The position numbers and the translations under genes are program-made. The notes beneath the pieces were generated by a model. It worked only from the letters and a program-made list of their open reading frames with translations. It did not search any database and was not told where the DNA came from. From NCBI GenBank assembly GCA_014529385.2, contig CM043966.1, positions 141,162,211 through 141,226,210 on the forward strand: a stretch of 64,000 nucleotides of DNA. Reading direction: 5' to 3'. This document shows, one piece after another, positions 32,163 to 43,437 of the stretch. Source of the stretch: Adiantum capillus-veneris (Eukaryota > Streptophyta > Polypodiopsida > Polypodiales > Pteridaceae). The stretch's first letter is position 1. Each line of letters starts with the position of its first letter.

Positions 32163-35100
32163 TTGACCTATGAGACCGAGTTACAATTGAAAATATGCTT
32201 TTGGAATTGTAATGGATACCCATGGAATGCGGGGGCTGGCATTGATGAACTAACAAGCAAAGCCGATGTTGTACTTCTTGTTGAAACTTGGGAGCATGAT
32301 ACACAAAGGATTAACGGCTTGGAGGATTACAATGTACATTCATTGATGTGGTCAAAGAATCTCAAGCAACGAAGAGGACAAGGAGGGTTAGCATGTATGG
32401 TTAAGAAAGGATTGGAAGATTTTGTATCAATTGTGAAAGATGACAAGTACAAACGTTATGTATGGCTGAAAATTATGACACCAAAAAGAGCACCCATTTT
32501 TGTAGCCGGTTGCTACATTCCTCATCATGATTCTCCCTTTTATGCTTGCATGGATAGAGATCAACCATTTTCTGATTTGGAAGAGGACATTGCTTATTTT
32601 AAAGGTGAAGGTGATGTTATTGTATTTGGGGATATGAATGCTCGCACAAAAACATTGCAACATGATACTCAACAATTTGATATGCCATACATTTCAAGGG
32701 AGTTGGAGGAAGTTCACTTGTATGATCGTACTTCAATGGATGAGAAAGAGCCGGATCACTATAGAAAGTTACTTTTACACATGTGTAATAGCACGGGTAT
32801 GCTCATTGCCAATGGTGTATCTTTGTGGAGTGGAACCAATGGATTTACATGTAGTAGACATAATAGGGATAGTGTGATTGACTATATGCTACTCTCTGAA
32901 GCCATCATGTATCGCATAAAGAGTTTTATGTTTGGTCAATGGACCCCGGAATCCGACCATCGCACCTTATGTATTGACCTTTCATGTGGAGAAGCAACTA
33001 AGCATGATAATCTCAGCCAAAGGAAAGAGAAGTTATCACTATGTATGGATTTCAAACGGGCACCAATGTACATTGAAATGGTTGAGCAAAAATTATGGAT
33101 GACAAAGCTTCAATGTGATGCACCATTGGAAACTAAATGGGAAGCTTTCAAGAAAGCTATTTGTTCTTGTGCGGAAGAATGCTTTGCCATAAAGCATCTC
33201 CATGGTATCAACAAAGATAGATCACGCAAAAGGTGGTTTGATAAAGAATGTCAAGATGCTCGAAAGTCCTTGATAAAGCTTGATGCAACTATGGACAAAG
33301 ACAACTATCAAAGTCATTTGCATACATACAAGGCATTGATTCAAAAGAAGAGAAGAAGATGGGAAGTAAAGCAACAAGAATTTCAAGTCCAAGAAAAGGC
33401 ACATGCATGTGGAAGATTTTGGAGAAACTTGAGAGGCAAGCGGGTTGAGAATTTTGGTAACTTGAGTCTAGTGGATATGTACACACATTGTAGGCAATTA
33501 TATGAGCAAGCAAATACTGAAAAAATGCCATTTTATGGTTCACTCCCATGTATGCCGTCTTTTTTTACTATTGAGGATGTATGCGGTGGGCTTGAAAAGT
33601 TGGCCACTCGCAAAGCGAGAGATCTTCAAGGTATCAAGCCGGAGATGATAAAATGGACGGGAGATTTTACCCATGAGTGGATGTGTGATATGTTCAACCT
33701 TGCACTTCAACATGGTATGCCTTATGATTGGAGTACTAATTGGGTTAAGCCTTTGCATAAAGGAGGGGATGTAAAGAATGTAAGCAACTATCGGACTATA
33801 ATGATTGGGTCTCTTATGGAAAAGTTGTTTGGGTGCATAATGGAGATGAAATTGAGTGATTGGGCTGAAGAGAATGACAAGCGTGCAAAGGGACAAGCGG
33901 GTTTTCGTCGATGCCATAGCACCATTGATCATCTTGTCACTCTTCGTGTTCTCATGGAGGAAAGTCGGTTGAAAGGCAAGCGATTGTATTGTTGTTTTGT
34001 GGACTTTAAGAAAGCCTTTGATATGATTCCACGTAACAATTTGTGGAGAAGGATGGAAGAACTCCAAGTGCCAAGTGAGTTTATGCTTGCGGTTTCTCGA
34101 ATCTATGAGAAGGTGATTTGTCAATTGCCCATGGGAAGAGAAATTTCAGAAATTTTTGTAAGCACTATTGGGGTTAAACAAGGATGTCCATTGTCACCAA
34201 CTCTCTTTGGTCTATGCATCGATCAATTGGAACAAATGGTACTTGACTTTATGCAAGAAGAAGGCATTGAAGAGGTCACTATTTGCAATGCGATAATCAT
34301 GCTTTTGTTGTATGCGGATGATGTAGTGCTTCTAGCACACACTTTAGAAGATGCACAAAAGCTTATGGTTGTCCTTGAGAACTTTTGCTTGCATAGTGGG
34401 CTGATTGTAAATGAATCCAAAACAAAGGTTATGCTTGTGAAAACCAACCATAAGGAGAAGCCATGCATTGTGTACAACAACGAGACACTTGAAGTTGTTG
34501 AGAGCTTTAAGTACCTTGGCCTTGAGGTTCCATCCAATCACAAGTGGCATGAATGTGCTATGCGTCGTTTGGAAGCAGGAAAGAGAGCATATTATGCATT
34601 TGAGAACATGTGTAATGCGGGAAACATCAAGTGTTGGGTTCTCAAGAAGTATCTTTTTGATGCATTGGTGACACCGGTTCTTCTTTATGGAGTTGAAGTG
34701 TGGGGCGGGAGCAAGAGTTTGAGAATGTCCAAAAGCGTTTTCTTACAAACTTTCTCCAAGTTAAGACACAAACACCATATATGCTCCTACTTCTTGAGTC
34801 GGGATCTCTTCCAATTGAGGTTATGGGCATGGAAAGGGTTGTGGGGTACATGATAAAGATGCGTCAAAACCCCTCACATCGACTTCCTACAATTGCATGG
34901 GAAGCAAGCAAAAAAGTTCAAAAGACGCATAAAAGCAAGATCTTGTGGATGCAAGACATAAAGAAGTGGTTTGGGAGATGGGATGCATTACACTTGCTAC
35001 ATGATGCTTCAATTGACTCTCAAGTGAATGAAGCTTTTCTACAACGCTAATGTATTACGGCTTGGGAGAAATCCGGTGGGTCACGCTTCATACATTACAC

Positions 35101-35473
35101 CACCTATATTGCCCCCAACTACAAAACCATGTTCTTCGCTGAGAGAGGAAACCGTACTCACACTTACATGCTTGAGCCTATTCCCTTGTCTGCGATACGC
35201 ACTATCGCAGCAATTCGGCTTAGCTCCCATTTCCTTCGATGCGAGATAGGGCGTTGGGGCAATGGAGAAGAGTCAAATCGATTGTGCACATTATGCTCAC
35301 TGCAAGTTCGAGAGTCTGAGTACCACACACTACTAGAGTGCTCAGCTTTTGATCACATCAGAACTTGCTTCTCTCACATTTTCAGCCATAACTTAGACCT
35401 ACACACTTTCCTCTCCCAGCCAAAGTGTGGGCTCTCCATTGCGACTGTCATCACTACAATTTTGGAGCATTGA
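32163..35473 (+). pseudogene. LINE ORF2, endonuclease and reverse transcriptase, one frameshift and one stop
   Basis: Endonuclease (EEP fold): ICFWNCNGY, VVLLVETW, VIVFGDMNART, DSVIDYMLLS and ESDHRTL supply the usual N, E, D, N and D-H residues. RT: NYRTIMIGSLMEKLF, AGFRRCHSTIDHL, CCFVDFKKAFDMIPR, STIGVKQGCPLSPTLFGLCI and LLLYADDVVLLAH with an intact Y-A-D-D. The frame runs 896 codons from 32163 to 34853. A one-base change near 34705 (WGG-EQEFENVQKRFLTNFL) moves the C-terminal part to another frame, which has a TAA at about 35048 and ends with a zinc-finger segment, CTLCSLQVRESEYHTLLEC. The protein would nick DNA and prime reverse transcription there. No ATG occurs between the ORF1 stop and the endonuclease. 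Confidence 0.9.
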
Positions 35474-35563
35474 GAGTCACTCATCAGCCATACACATACT
35501 ACATCACATGTAACTTTGGTCCCATAGGTCATATTTGACCTCCGAGGATGATAATAAAATCTA

Positions 35564-35567
<4 letters not shown>

Positions 35568-35627
<60 letters not shown>
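35568..35627 (+). repeat. (CT)n tail of the LINE
   Basis: CTATCTATC passes into a pure CT run directly after the AATAAAA-containing 3' end. Confidence 0.8.
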
Positions 35628-35630
<3 letters not shown>

Positions 35631-36839
35631 GTGCTGCTTGTTGTGTAGCCCCACCTACACGCACACGAGTCGCGACCCTCTTTCGTTCCGCCCTCTGCGC
35701 GCCAAACCCCCCCACTGCTCGGGTCCCCCGCTCCCTCTACGCGTGCGCGCCAGGCGCCATCCCGCATTCAAGGCGTGCCAGACCCTGCAGGTCAACGCGG
35801 CCTCCGCCAGGTAAGGTGCAGTAAGTCTTGTAACACAAAAAGAAAAATCACCAAAAAAAAAAAAACAAAAGACACATTAAAAATTCACAAAAAAAAAAAA
35901 ATCAGTGATTTTTTTAATGAAAAAAATTAACATAAAAAAAGTCCAAAAATTCAAATCTTTTTAAAAAAGGGTTTCTAAAAAATCACGAAAAATCCATTAA
36001 AAAACCATAAAAACAATAAAAATTATTAAAAAAAATTAAAAGTCAATAAAATTTAAAAAATCATTTAAAAAATAAAAAAAGAAACTAAAAAATTTCATAA
36101 TAACACAAAACTTTTGTAAAAAATTAAAAATTCATAGAATAAATCACAGAGAATTAAAAAGCTCATAAAAAATTCAAAAACTCACAAATAATTCACAAAA
36201 AGTAAAGAACACTCACAGATAAATCAAAGTGACCACAAAAATCATAAAATATTGTAACAAAATCACAAAATTTGAAAAAAATTCGTAGTAAAAAATTTTC
36301 CAAAAAAATCATAAAAAATTATAAAAAATATCAAAAAAATAGAAAATTCACAAATAATTATGAAAAATAAAATGGAACTCACCGAAAGTGCCAGAAAAAG
36401 ATAAAAAAGCCAGAACGAGCCAAAAATAGTCAGAAAAGGCCAGAACGAGGCCGAAACGTAAAAAACACACGGACCGCCGATAAAAGTCACACGCCAGGCA
36501 AACCGCACAAAAGCAAACAAGTCAAAAAGGCAAAGCCGAAAAGAGTACCGCACATCGAGCAAACAGTGCACACCGGGCAAACTGCTTAAAAGCAAATTAG
36601 AGATCAGCCGAAAAAAAATGAGCAAAAAGACCAACTCCAAGCAGTGAAACGTTAGGCAAATTTTTAAATTTTGCATGCTAGAAATTGGCTAGTGCAAGCA
36701 ATTGCATTGCAAATTAGCTTCTAATTGGACGAAAAGGGACAACTCACATGTGAATGTAGATTAAGGTAGTACGAGCAACAGAAATTTTGCTAATTGATAC
36801 CAAAATCTGTTAGGAGACAGTTTTTACAAACCAGTCATT
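35628..36839 (+). other. GC-rich then extremely A-rich segment of element D
   Basis: 35628-35820 is GC-rich with no frame. 35835-36400 is dominated by A runs (AAAAATTC-, ATCAAAAA-like units). No gene was recognised. It leads into the first codons of element D at 36840. Confidence 0.6.
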
Positions 36840-37496
36840 ATGGACTCAAATCGATCCGAGAGTTCAAGTACAGTAGGACAAGCCAATAGCAGTGGCAGCA
36901 CAAGTGCAGCTGCAACAGAGCAAATTTTGCAGCTATATGGCTACAATGGGGATAAATTTTTGTACACAGATACAGAAGGCCATAGATATCTATAGCTTAA
37001 AGATGAAGTGCAGATAGAAGTTGACAAAGTCGACCCAAGTGTTTATCCAAAAATCTTCACCAGCCAGCAAAGCATCCAATTAGTGCATATGCAATCAGGG
37101 TCATCATACATGGATTACAGTGGTCAAATCCACAGTTGAGATCCACAATTGCAAGATCCAACATATCAACCAATTGAAGCCAATCTAATTGGGAAACGAA
37201 GCCAAAGACGATACAAAGGTCAAGATGGAGCAATCTATAGCTTGATGCTTAGTGTTTTGAAAGAAGATGCCGACAACTTGGCAAGCACAGAAGTTGAAGC
37301 TTCTCAGCAAGAGCCTAACATGACAAAACCAAATGAAATACCACAAGTCATGGCGTATTGCTCAGATTGTGGACAAAAAGGTGGACATTTTTTTGAAGAT
37401 TGTCTAGGAAATCCAAACAACAAGGACACATCAACTAGGACACATCAACTGCCAAGCAAGGCACATAGCAAATTGAAAATGCGAATCTTGATGTAA
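36840..37496 (+). pseudogene. Element D ORF 1: Y-x4-G-x2-Y module protein with CCHC-like finger
   Basis: ATG at 36840 starts MDSNRSESSSTVGQANSSGS. The frame is open to 37496 except for a TAG at codon 52 and a TGA at codon 100. A motif Tyr-x4-Gly-x2-Tyr/His occurs at codons 42-50 (YTDTEGHRY), 90-98 (YMDYSGQIH) and 125-133 (YKGQDGAIY). PTYQPIEANLIG lies between the last two. Near the end CSDCGQKGGHFFEDC (C-x2-C-x5-H-x4-C) resembles a Gag zinc knuckle with one extra residue. I do not recognise the family. Position after the leader and the finger suggest a Gag role. Confidence 0.65.
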
Positions 37497-37627
37497 GTGC
37501 ATCTAACCCGTCACTTTTAATGCAATTAGATGATTCTGCATTACCATTAAAAGCACTAGTAAAAACACTGCAAATTCAAAATCAGCATAAGGATGCACAG
37601 GCACCTTAAAAGCTTAAAATTGATTCT

Positions 37628-40600
37628 TTGAACAACAAATTCTTCCATGAATTTAGTAAAGGTGTCGAGATATCACCAAAGGTTGAAAAGACTATTAAAT
37701 TTACAAATGATTTTTCATCCATTGTCGCAAGTGTGCAGTCATTCACGAGTCTAAGGGACACATCAAACAAAATGATGTTAGCTTTGTATGGTACACATAA
37801 TTCATACACACACTATCTAAACCAAAAAGGAAAATTGTACAAAAAGGATCAACCAGTGTTTGAACGACCCACATACCAGCTCATAGAAGTGCGTCGAGTG
37901 ATAGATAAAAAAGGATGGTTCATTTCTGAGGAAAGAATCTATTATAGCCCATCCTCTCTAGAGGTGAAGGATATTACCCGAGTGAACCCAGAAATCTGTT
38001 CAGAGCCAAACTCTCCTCCATCGAAAATCAAGCTTCGATGTTGTGACCAAACGAGCATATACTTTGACCAAAATAGTCGTAGATATAGACGAGAGTCTAG
38101 CGTCTATGATGCCTTGGGTCCTGAAACCACAGAAGCTCATATCATAGGAGACCCATGGGATAGACAATATCAAGGAAAAGATAATGTTGTCTACAACTTA
38201 ACTTGCGAAATAATTAATCATGTTTCACGAAGATACATAGGAAACTATGCAGAGGGTTTGGAGATGCCAAACATCAACAATGCTACCCAAAGTGTACCTT
38301 CATAGTCCCAAAAGGTGAGACTAAATCAAAGCCAAACAGTTTTGAACTCTTACAATGAAGCAGGCTATAGTGATCACCCTAGGAAGGGGGGAGCTGTAAA
38401 TCCATCAAGCTCAGCTTATGTATCAGAAAATGCTACACCAGTTAGAAGCCCTAGAGCTTCTAGCCAACAGACCCCTTCAAAGCAGAAACCATTGAAAGAT
38501 CATATGGTTGTTGGAAGTTTCCAATTGACCATGGTTCCATTAGAATCTGCAGACAAATGCTTCTATGAAGATCATCAGGGACAAAAGTTTCAAATGATCT
38601 CCACAAGTCAGAGTCAAATGCCAACAAAGCCCATAGTGTTCAAACAGCTACATGTGACCAAGCTCACATATGCATATCAAGATGCAGACGGTAACGAATA
38701 TCAGCAAGGTCATGACCTTGTACAAACCCCTATGGATGATAAGACTGAAGTCAAAGACTACTATCTCAAGATGGTGCAAAGCCTCAAGCTGCCAAAACAG
38801 GCGATAGAAAAGTCAAAGTCAATGGGAGCTAAAGTCCAGAAGGCTACACAAAGGTCACCGCCAAAATCTCCTCCAAAGAGACAAATTCTGCCAGAAAATA
38901 CAATGGATCTTTTAAGATCAAGGGTTACTCAGATGCAGGAGGACAATGCTCAACAATTGCAAAAAAGTACAATATTACAGTCAATGGAGTCAAGCAAAGA
39001 AAATGCAGATAAAGTTCAACCAAAGGATATTGCCACAACAAAAGCAGTCAATTGAGACACGAATCTTAAGATGATCAAGTGCAACATTGTTAATGAAAAT
39101 GAAGAAAAGCTTTCAAGAGAAGTAAAGCTAGATTTTCAGTTAGACAAGAACCTCATGTCTTTTCGCACTTGAAAAATATGTGGCCAACCACAGCTGGAAG
39201 ATGCTCCTGAATTTGTGAGCATATCAGGAAACAAACGAGCAGAATACTGGGGAATCATCTCCACCACCATTGAAGTAAGTTCACAGATCATGAAAGCTCA
39301 ATTCCACGTGATCACAACAAAGGATATGCCAAAAGACATCATAATGGGAATGCCAATGGCCCATGAGATGATAGAGATACAAAGTTCAAACATGACGGAT
39401 TCATCACAGACAACAAAGAATGGAGATCAAGACTGGTCACCCATGGATGATAGCACAAAGTCCTCAAGCACAATTAAAATGGAGACCGATGCCAAAGCAA
39501 AGCTTATTGAAGATGATACATCTCCATCAAATAGAACTTCAAAAGATCTTAAAGCAAATCAGACAATAGAAAGTGCACATGAAACAAAGCAAAAAGCAAC
39601 CACGAAAGCTATTGGGCAGAGAATTCCATCAAAGCCAGAAGTTAAGAAGAATGGGGTTGCAGACAACGAAGAAGCAATAGGAAGTCCAAAGATCAATCAC
39701 TCATTGCCAGTTGAATCAGCTGATGCAATTCAGATTGGAAAACAAAGTCTCAAGCCACCTTCCATAGAGACACAATTAAATCAAGATGTGACCATGGCAA
39801 AATCAGGACAAAGATCTTTAGTAGAACCAGCAATGAGAATAGCTATAGTTCTCAGCAGTACAAATGGAGCAAGTGTCAGATGCAATGCTCTACTAGATAA
39901 AGAAGAAAATTGCAATATGGTTGCAGACAACATCCAGAGTATTCTAGAGATTACTCAGGACAAGCCAAGTAACAGAAAAATCATGCGTAAGGCTACATGT
40001 CAAAAAGAGATGGTTGCTACCCTTAGCATCCAAAATCATGAAGAGCAGGTAAAGTTTCAGGTGAAGCCTTCAAAGGAAATGCTTGCAGATGTCATCCTTG
40101 GACATCAGTGGTTAGACCAACACAAGGCCTACAAAGAAGATACAATGATAATACTCTCTTTTCCAAGACGTAGCCAACAACATTTACATGTACTGTTACT
40201 ACCAGATTTAGAGTTGCAGAAATCACAAGGATCAAAGAAAAATCTTGCAGACAAAGGTAAAGCTAAAGTGGACCTTCCATTGATTAGCACAAAAGGTGTG
40301 ACAACATATGCCTCTACATCAAAGAACCCTCATGGATCAGCTTCTTCAAGCAAGTCAGGCTTTCAAAACTTCAAGTCAATTGATGAACCAACTAAAAACT
40401 TTAAGGAGACACCCAAAAAAGCAAAGGTATATCAGCCCAAATACTCAAGAAAGCAAAGGAAATTCAAGCAAGTGTTGGTTCCAAGCAGTTTAGTCAAAGT
40501 CAATGATCCGGTTTGGATTAAAGACAAGAAATCAACATAGAAAGACAAACACATGGGATGGATAGTATCACAATGGAGCTTAAAAGAACAGGAGTACTAT

Positions 40601-40759
40601 GAAGGTAACAGACACATATGGGTACCAAAACCGAAGGTAAGAGCATATGAAGTAACTTTGAGTCCCTCCCAAGAAAGAAGGCCCACAAGGTATCAACCTC
40701 GACAATATCCTAGAATACCTAAGAAGCAAGCCCGGGGAGGTCACCTAGTAAAAATGTAA
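37628..40759 (+). pseudogene. Element D ORF 2: long frame with repeated modules and two retropepsin-like remnants
   Basis: Four open blocks (37628-38305, 38315-39055, 39215-40540, 40553-40759) share one frame and are split by TAG at 38303, TGA at 39053, TGA near 39170 and TAG near 40538. Restored by eye it would exceed 1,000 codons. The Y-x4-G/S/N-x2-Y/F motif recurs at 37814, 38060, 38168, 38564 and 38675. EAHIIG and RQYQGKDNVVYNL copy text of ORF 1. FHVITTKDMPKDIIMGMPMA (about 39305) and NALLDKEENCNMVADN with DVILGHQWLDQHKA (about 39890-40130) look like two decayed retropepsins, the second lacking D-T/S-G. Low-complexity Ser/Lys linkers separate them. No RT follows. Function unknown. Confidence 0.6.
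40722..40730. repeat. Imperfect 9-bp target-site duplication (left) of MITE copy 2
   Basis: AGAAGCAAG compared with GGAAGCAGG at 40981-40989. Confidence 0.55.
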
Positions 40760-40980
40760 CCTATCACGTGAGTTCAACAGAAGGGTATTTAAAGTTCTTG
40801 AAACTTACAGAAATATATATATATATAGAAGGGCATTATTTTTTCAAATTTGAAAAAAACTTATAGATTTTAAAAGAGAAGGGTACATTATATTCTTAAC
40901 AAAATTCACAGATAAGAGGTTTTACAAACATGTCTTGAACGCACGTGATATGGTAGTTTTACACATAGTGAACCCCCCGA
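40731..40980. mobile_element. MITE copy 2 (Mutator-like, 250 bp)
   Basis: CCCGGGGAGGTCACC ... CCTATCACGTGAGTTCA at the left and, reverse complemented, TCGGGGGGTTCACT ... CATATCACGTGCGTTCA at the right. The interior aligns with MITE copy 1 (AGAAGGGTATTTAAA, GGAAATATAT, ACGCACGTGATAT). Confidence 0.85.
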
Positions 40981-42519
40981 GGAAGCAGGTATACAATAGA
41001 ACAACATCAAAATATGCTAAAGTCTACCACAACTCTCAAGAGGATACTAAACAAAGACGGATCTCAAAGAATCTTCCTCTTAAACAAGGATTCTATACAG
41101 GTTATACAAAGATTTGGCTACTAGTCAACCGAAAGCTACCTGCAACTACACCAAACCTGCATGAAGATCTCAAGAACTCCACAAGACCTAGAGATCAACA
41201 ACGTCAACAAAGGAGATACAAAAGTCCTCAAGAGATTTGGATTCTTAAGTCTTCCAATGCTCCAAGTCAAAAGCCAAATGCCACAGCCAACAAAGGCCTA
41301 CAACAACATCAAAGACTCCTATAAACAGGCCCAATTGGAGAATCAAACAGATAATGGAGTCTTCATAGTCAAAGAAGGACAACCCAAACAATGAGAATGA
41401 AGATTTGAAGATGATAAAATAGGTATGGCAAAAGAAACCTTCAATGCCAACGTGGTACTTCACTAATCCTCTTTTTGAGGATTCAAGCTTACTTTTACCC
41501 GAAGAAATGTTTGTAGTAAGCTCAAGAATGTAAAAAGTCAAGTCGCCAGGGTGCAAAAAACACTCTTTGGCATAGTCAGAGTCGGGCTGCTAAGCCATAA
41601 AATGAGCAAAGCATTAGTCCCAAAGCTTCAAATCATATTAAAGTCTGTGCTAAGAGTTGTAGTTATTAGGCTTTCGCTCAAGATGGAAGAGTTGAGCATG
41701 TCTAAAGTCATGTTACTCATGCTGGATGAGATGAGCATAAGAGTCGAAGTCTATTAACTTACAATTGGTGGAGTGTAGTAGAGTCAAACACTCACGCATA
41801 GTGCACAGTGAGATGAGAGCACATATCCTCGTCAACAAAAACCATTCTTAAAGGGGTGCTAGTTTGCAAAGCCATGTCATATGCTTTATAGCTACACCAT
41901 CTTTTTGAAGAACCCCTCAAAATCTTTCTTGCACAACATATTGTTTCCCATGCATTTTTGGGTATGCATAAATAGGATGTCCCATCATCGGACATATGCA
42001 CTAGACACTCTTTTTTGCTTCCACCTATGCACCTTGAGTGGACTACAACAGGTAAAAAATGTTCCATCATGCTACCCTTTCATATTTGCTGTCTTTTTAG
42101 TTCCATATCTATCAGCAAATAATCCCTTGAGTACTTTATTAATATTGTCCATGCTCATAAGTACTCCAATAATGCGCTTATCCCAAAGGCACTTTTTTCC
42201 CACAGGGTTTTTCCCCTTTGGTCATCTAGGTATTAGACCCTAATTTAGAACCTCATCATTCTACTTTCCTTGTACATACTTTTCATAAATAAAAAACAAC
42301 CTCATCATTATGCTATTACAACGGACAAATGCAACATCATCTCTCACATCAGACATATTCGAACCAATGAAGATGTTGCAACACATTGAACCTGATCAAA
42401 AAATTCAACGACAAATGAAGACGATCAGCCCATCAACAACCAATCAAAAACCTTCCACAGCCTCCATGGACACTTTTCAACAGTGCCCGAGGACGGGCAC
42501 TAAAATAGGAAGGGGGGAA
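40981..42519 (+). other. 3' untranslated part of element D
   Basis: Short frames only (the longest, 40935-41324, starts inside the MITE and has no recognisable domain). The last 17 nt, TAGGAAGGGGGGAA at the end, form the polypurine tract before the 3' LTR. Confidence 0.6.
42504..42519 (+). other. Polypurine tract of element D
   Basis: AATAGGAAGGGGGGAA precedes TGTTAACTGAG. Confidence 0.85.
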
Positions 42520-43432
42520 TGTTAACTGAGTCAACGTCAGTTAGCAGAAGCTGGTAAAGACCAAAGACGTACGAATACACATCGAAGATGAATGTAAAGA
42601 AGCTGTAAAGACTGGAGCCACACATTTTCCACGTTTTCCCAAAATGGTCATGTATTATAAATTCCCGATGCCATTGTAATATTTCTAATGTGTTACGGGC
42701 TCAATGGGAGTTCCAAGTTGTAAAGAATAGGTCACTTACTGTGCCTAGGTTGCAGATTCAGTAAGTGGTGAGCCCTAAAGGCCTTGGGCACCCGAACATT
42801 GCATATTTTTACCCTAGGTATATAAGGCAATGTGTAAAAGAAATTAGGGTTCCCAAGTCATTTGTTGAGAGCACTCTTTGGTGAGAGCTCTTGAGGTGTG
42901 TGGATATGGAGTCCTTGAGCTTCTCCTTGCTCATGAGACTTGATTAACATTAATCAATGATTCATTCTCTCTCACTATGCCTCTCTCTTACTTATTATGA
43001 TTGCCTATGATGCTTAGATTAACTAGATCTTAACTAATTAGTGGTTAATCCCGCTCTAATCTTGTGTGATTGCCCTCTTTTGCTTGTGTGTGCATGTAGG
43101 TTTGATTGGAGTGTGGTGCTCGATAGATCTATGTGTGTGTGCTTGCGATTAGTGTGTTGCATGATAGGATTAGTGTTGTGTACATCTTGCAATCATAGTG
43201 TGTGTGATTGGGTTGATTAGAGGTGACGAGAAGTGGATATGGAGATTGCCCTTCATTGTGGCTTCGCTCCTTCATAGGCCGAGAAGCTCACCTCGTAGAG
43301 TTACCGATTTGTGTTTCCACAATTAGCTCACTAACCGTGTGAGTGTTTCCATGCCCTAGCCGGGTAGCTTATCCTTCCGGATTGATAATTTTGTTGGTCA
43401 TTGGAGCTATTGCAATGATGGGACCCCCAACA
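42520..43432 (+). repeat. Element D 3' LTR
   Basis: 913 bp, aligns with 27985-28904, TATA box conserved at 42819-42827. Confidence 0.92.
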
Positions 43433-43437
43433 GCTGT
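43433..43437. repeat. Target-site duplication GCTGT (right) of element D
   Basis: Matches 27980-27984. Confidence 0.92.

Larger units (their letters stand above)
30970..35627 (+). mobile_element. LINE (non-LTR retrotransposon), nearly complete, inside element D
   Basis: Two long plus-strand frames (ORF1 31206-32156, ORF2 from 32163) are followed by a short 3' region with AATAAAA near 35552 and a (CT)n tail at 35568-35627. The 5' limit is uncertain: about 30970 is where the CT/GT-rich leader ends. I could not find a target-site duplication. The RT block (LYCCFVDFKKAFDMIPRNNL) is unlike the FFKVDFSKAYDxVDW form of typical plant L1 elements. Only one frameshift and one stop were seen in ORF2, so it is young compared with its surroundings. 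Confidence 0.85.
27985..43432 (+). mobile_element. Element D: large LTR retroelement without reverse transcriptase, 15.4 kb with inserts
   Basis: LTRs of 920 and 913 bp (27985-28904 and 42520-43432) start TGTTAACTGAG and end CCCCCAACA. GCTGT flanks the element, a primer site follows the left LTR and a purine tract precedes the right one. The interior has a long AT-rich leader, a LINE insertion, an A-rich block, and plus-strand frames for a Gag-like zinc-finger region and two retropepsin-like remnants, but I find no RT, RNase H or integrase. It therefore looks like a large non-autonomous derivative (LARD-like) mobilised by a Tat/Athila-type relative with the same primer site. Confidence 0.88.

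Noticed and set aside
33540-34124. 194-codon minus-strand frame
   Set aside because: Antisense shadow of LINE ORF2 reverse transcriptase.
36263-36676. 137-codon hydrophobic minus-strand frame (Phe/Leu/Ile-rich), membrane-protein-like
   Set aside because: It arises from the A-rich block of element D; composition alone explains the hydrophobic residues, and there is no motif or partner frame.
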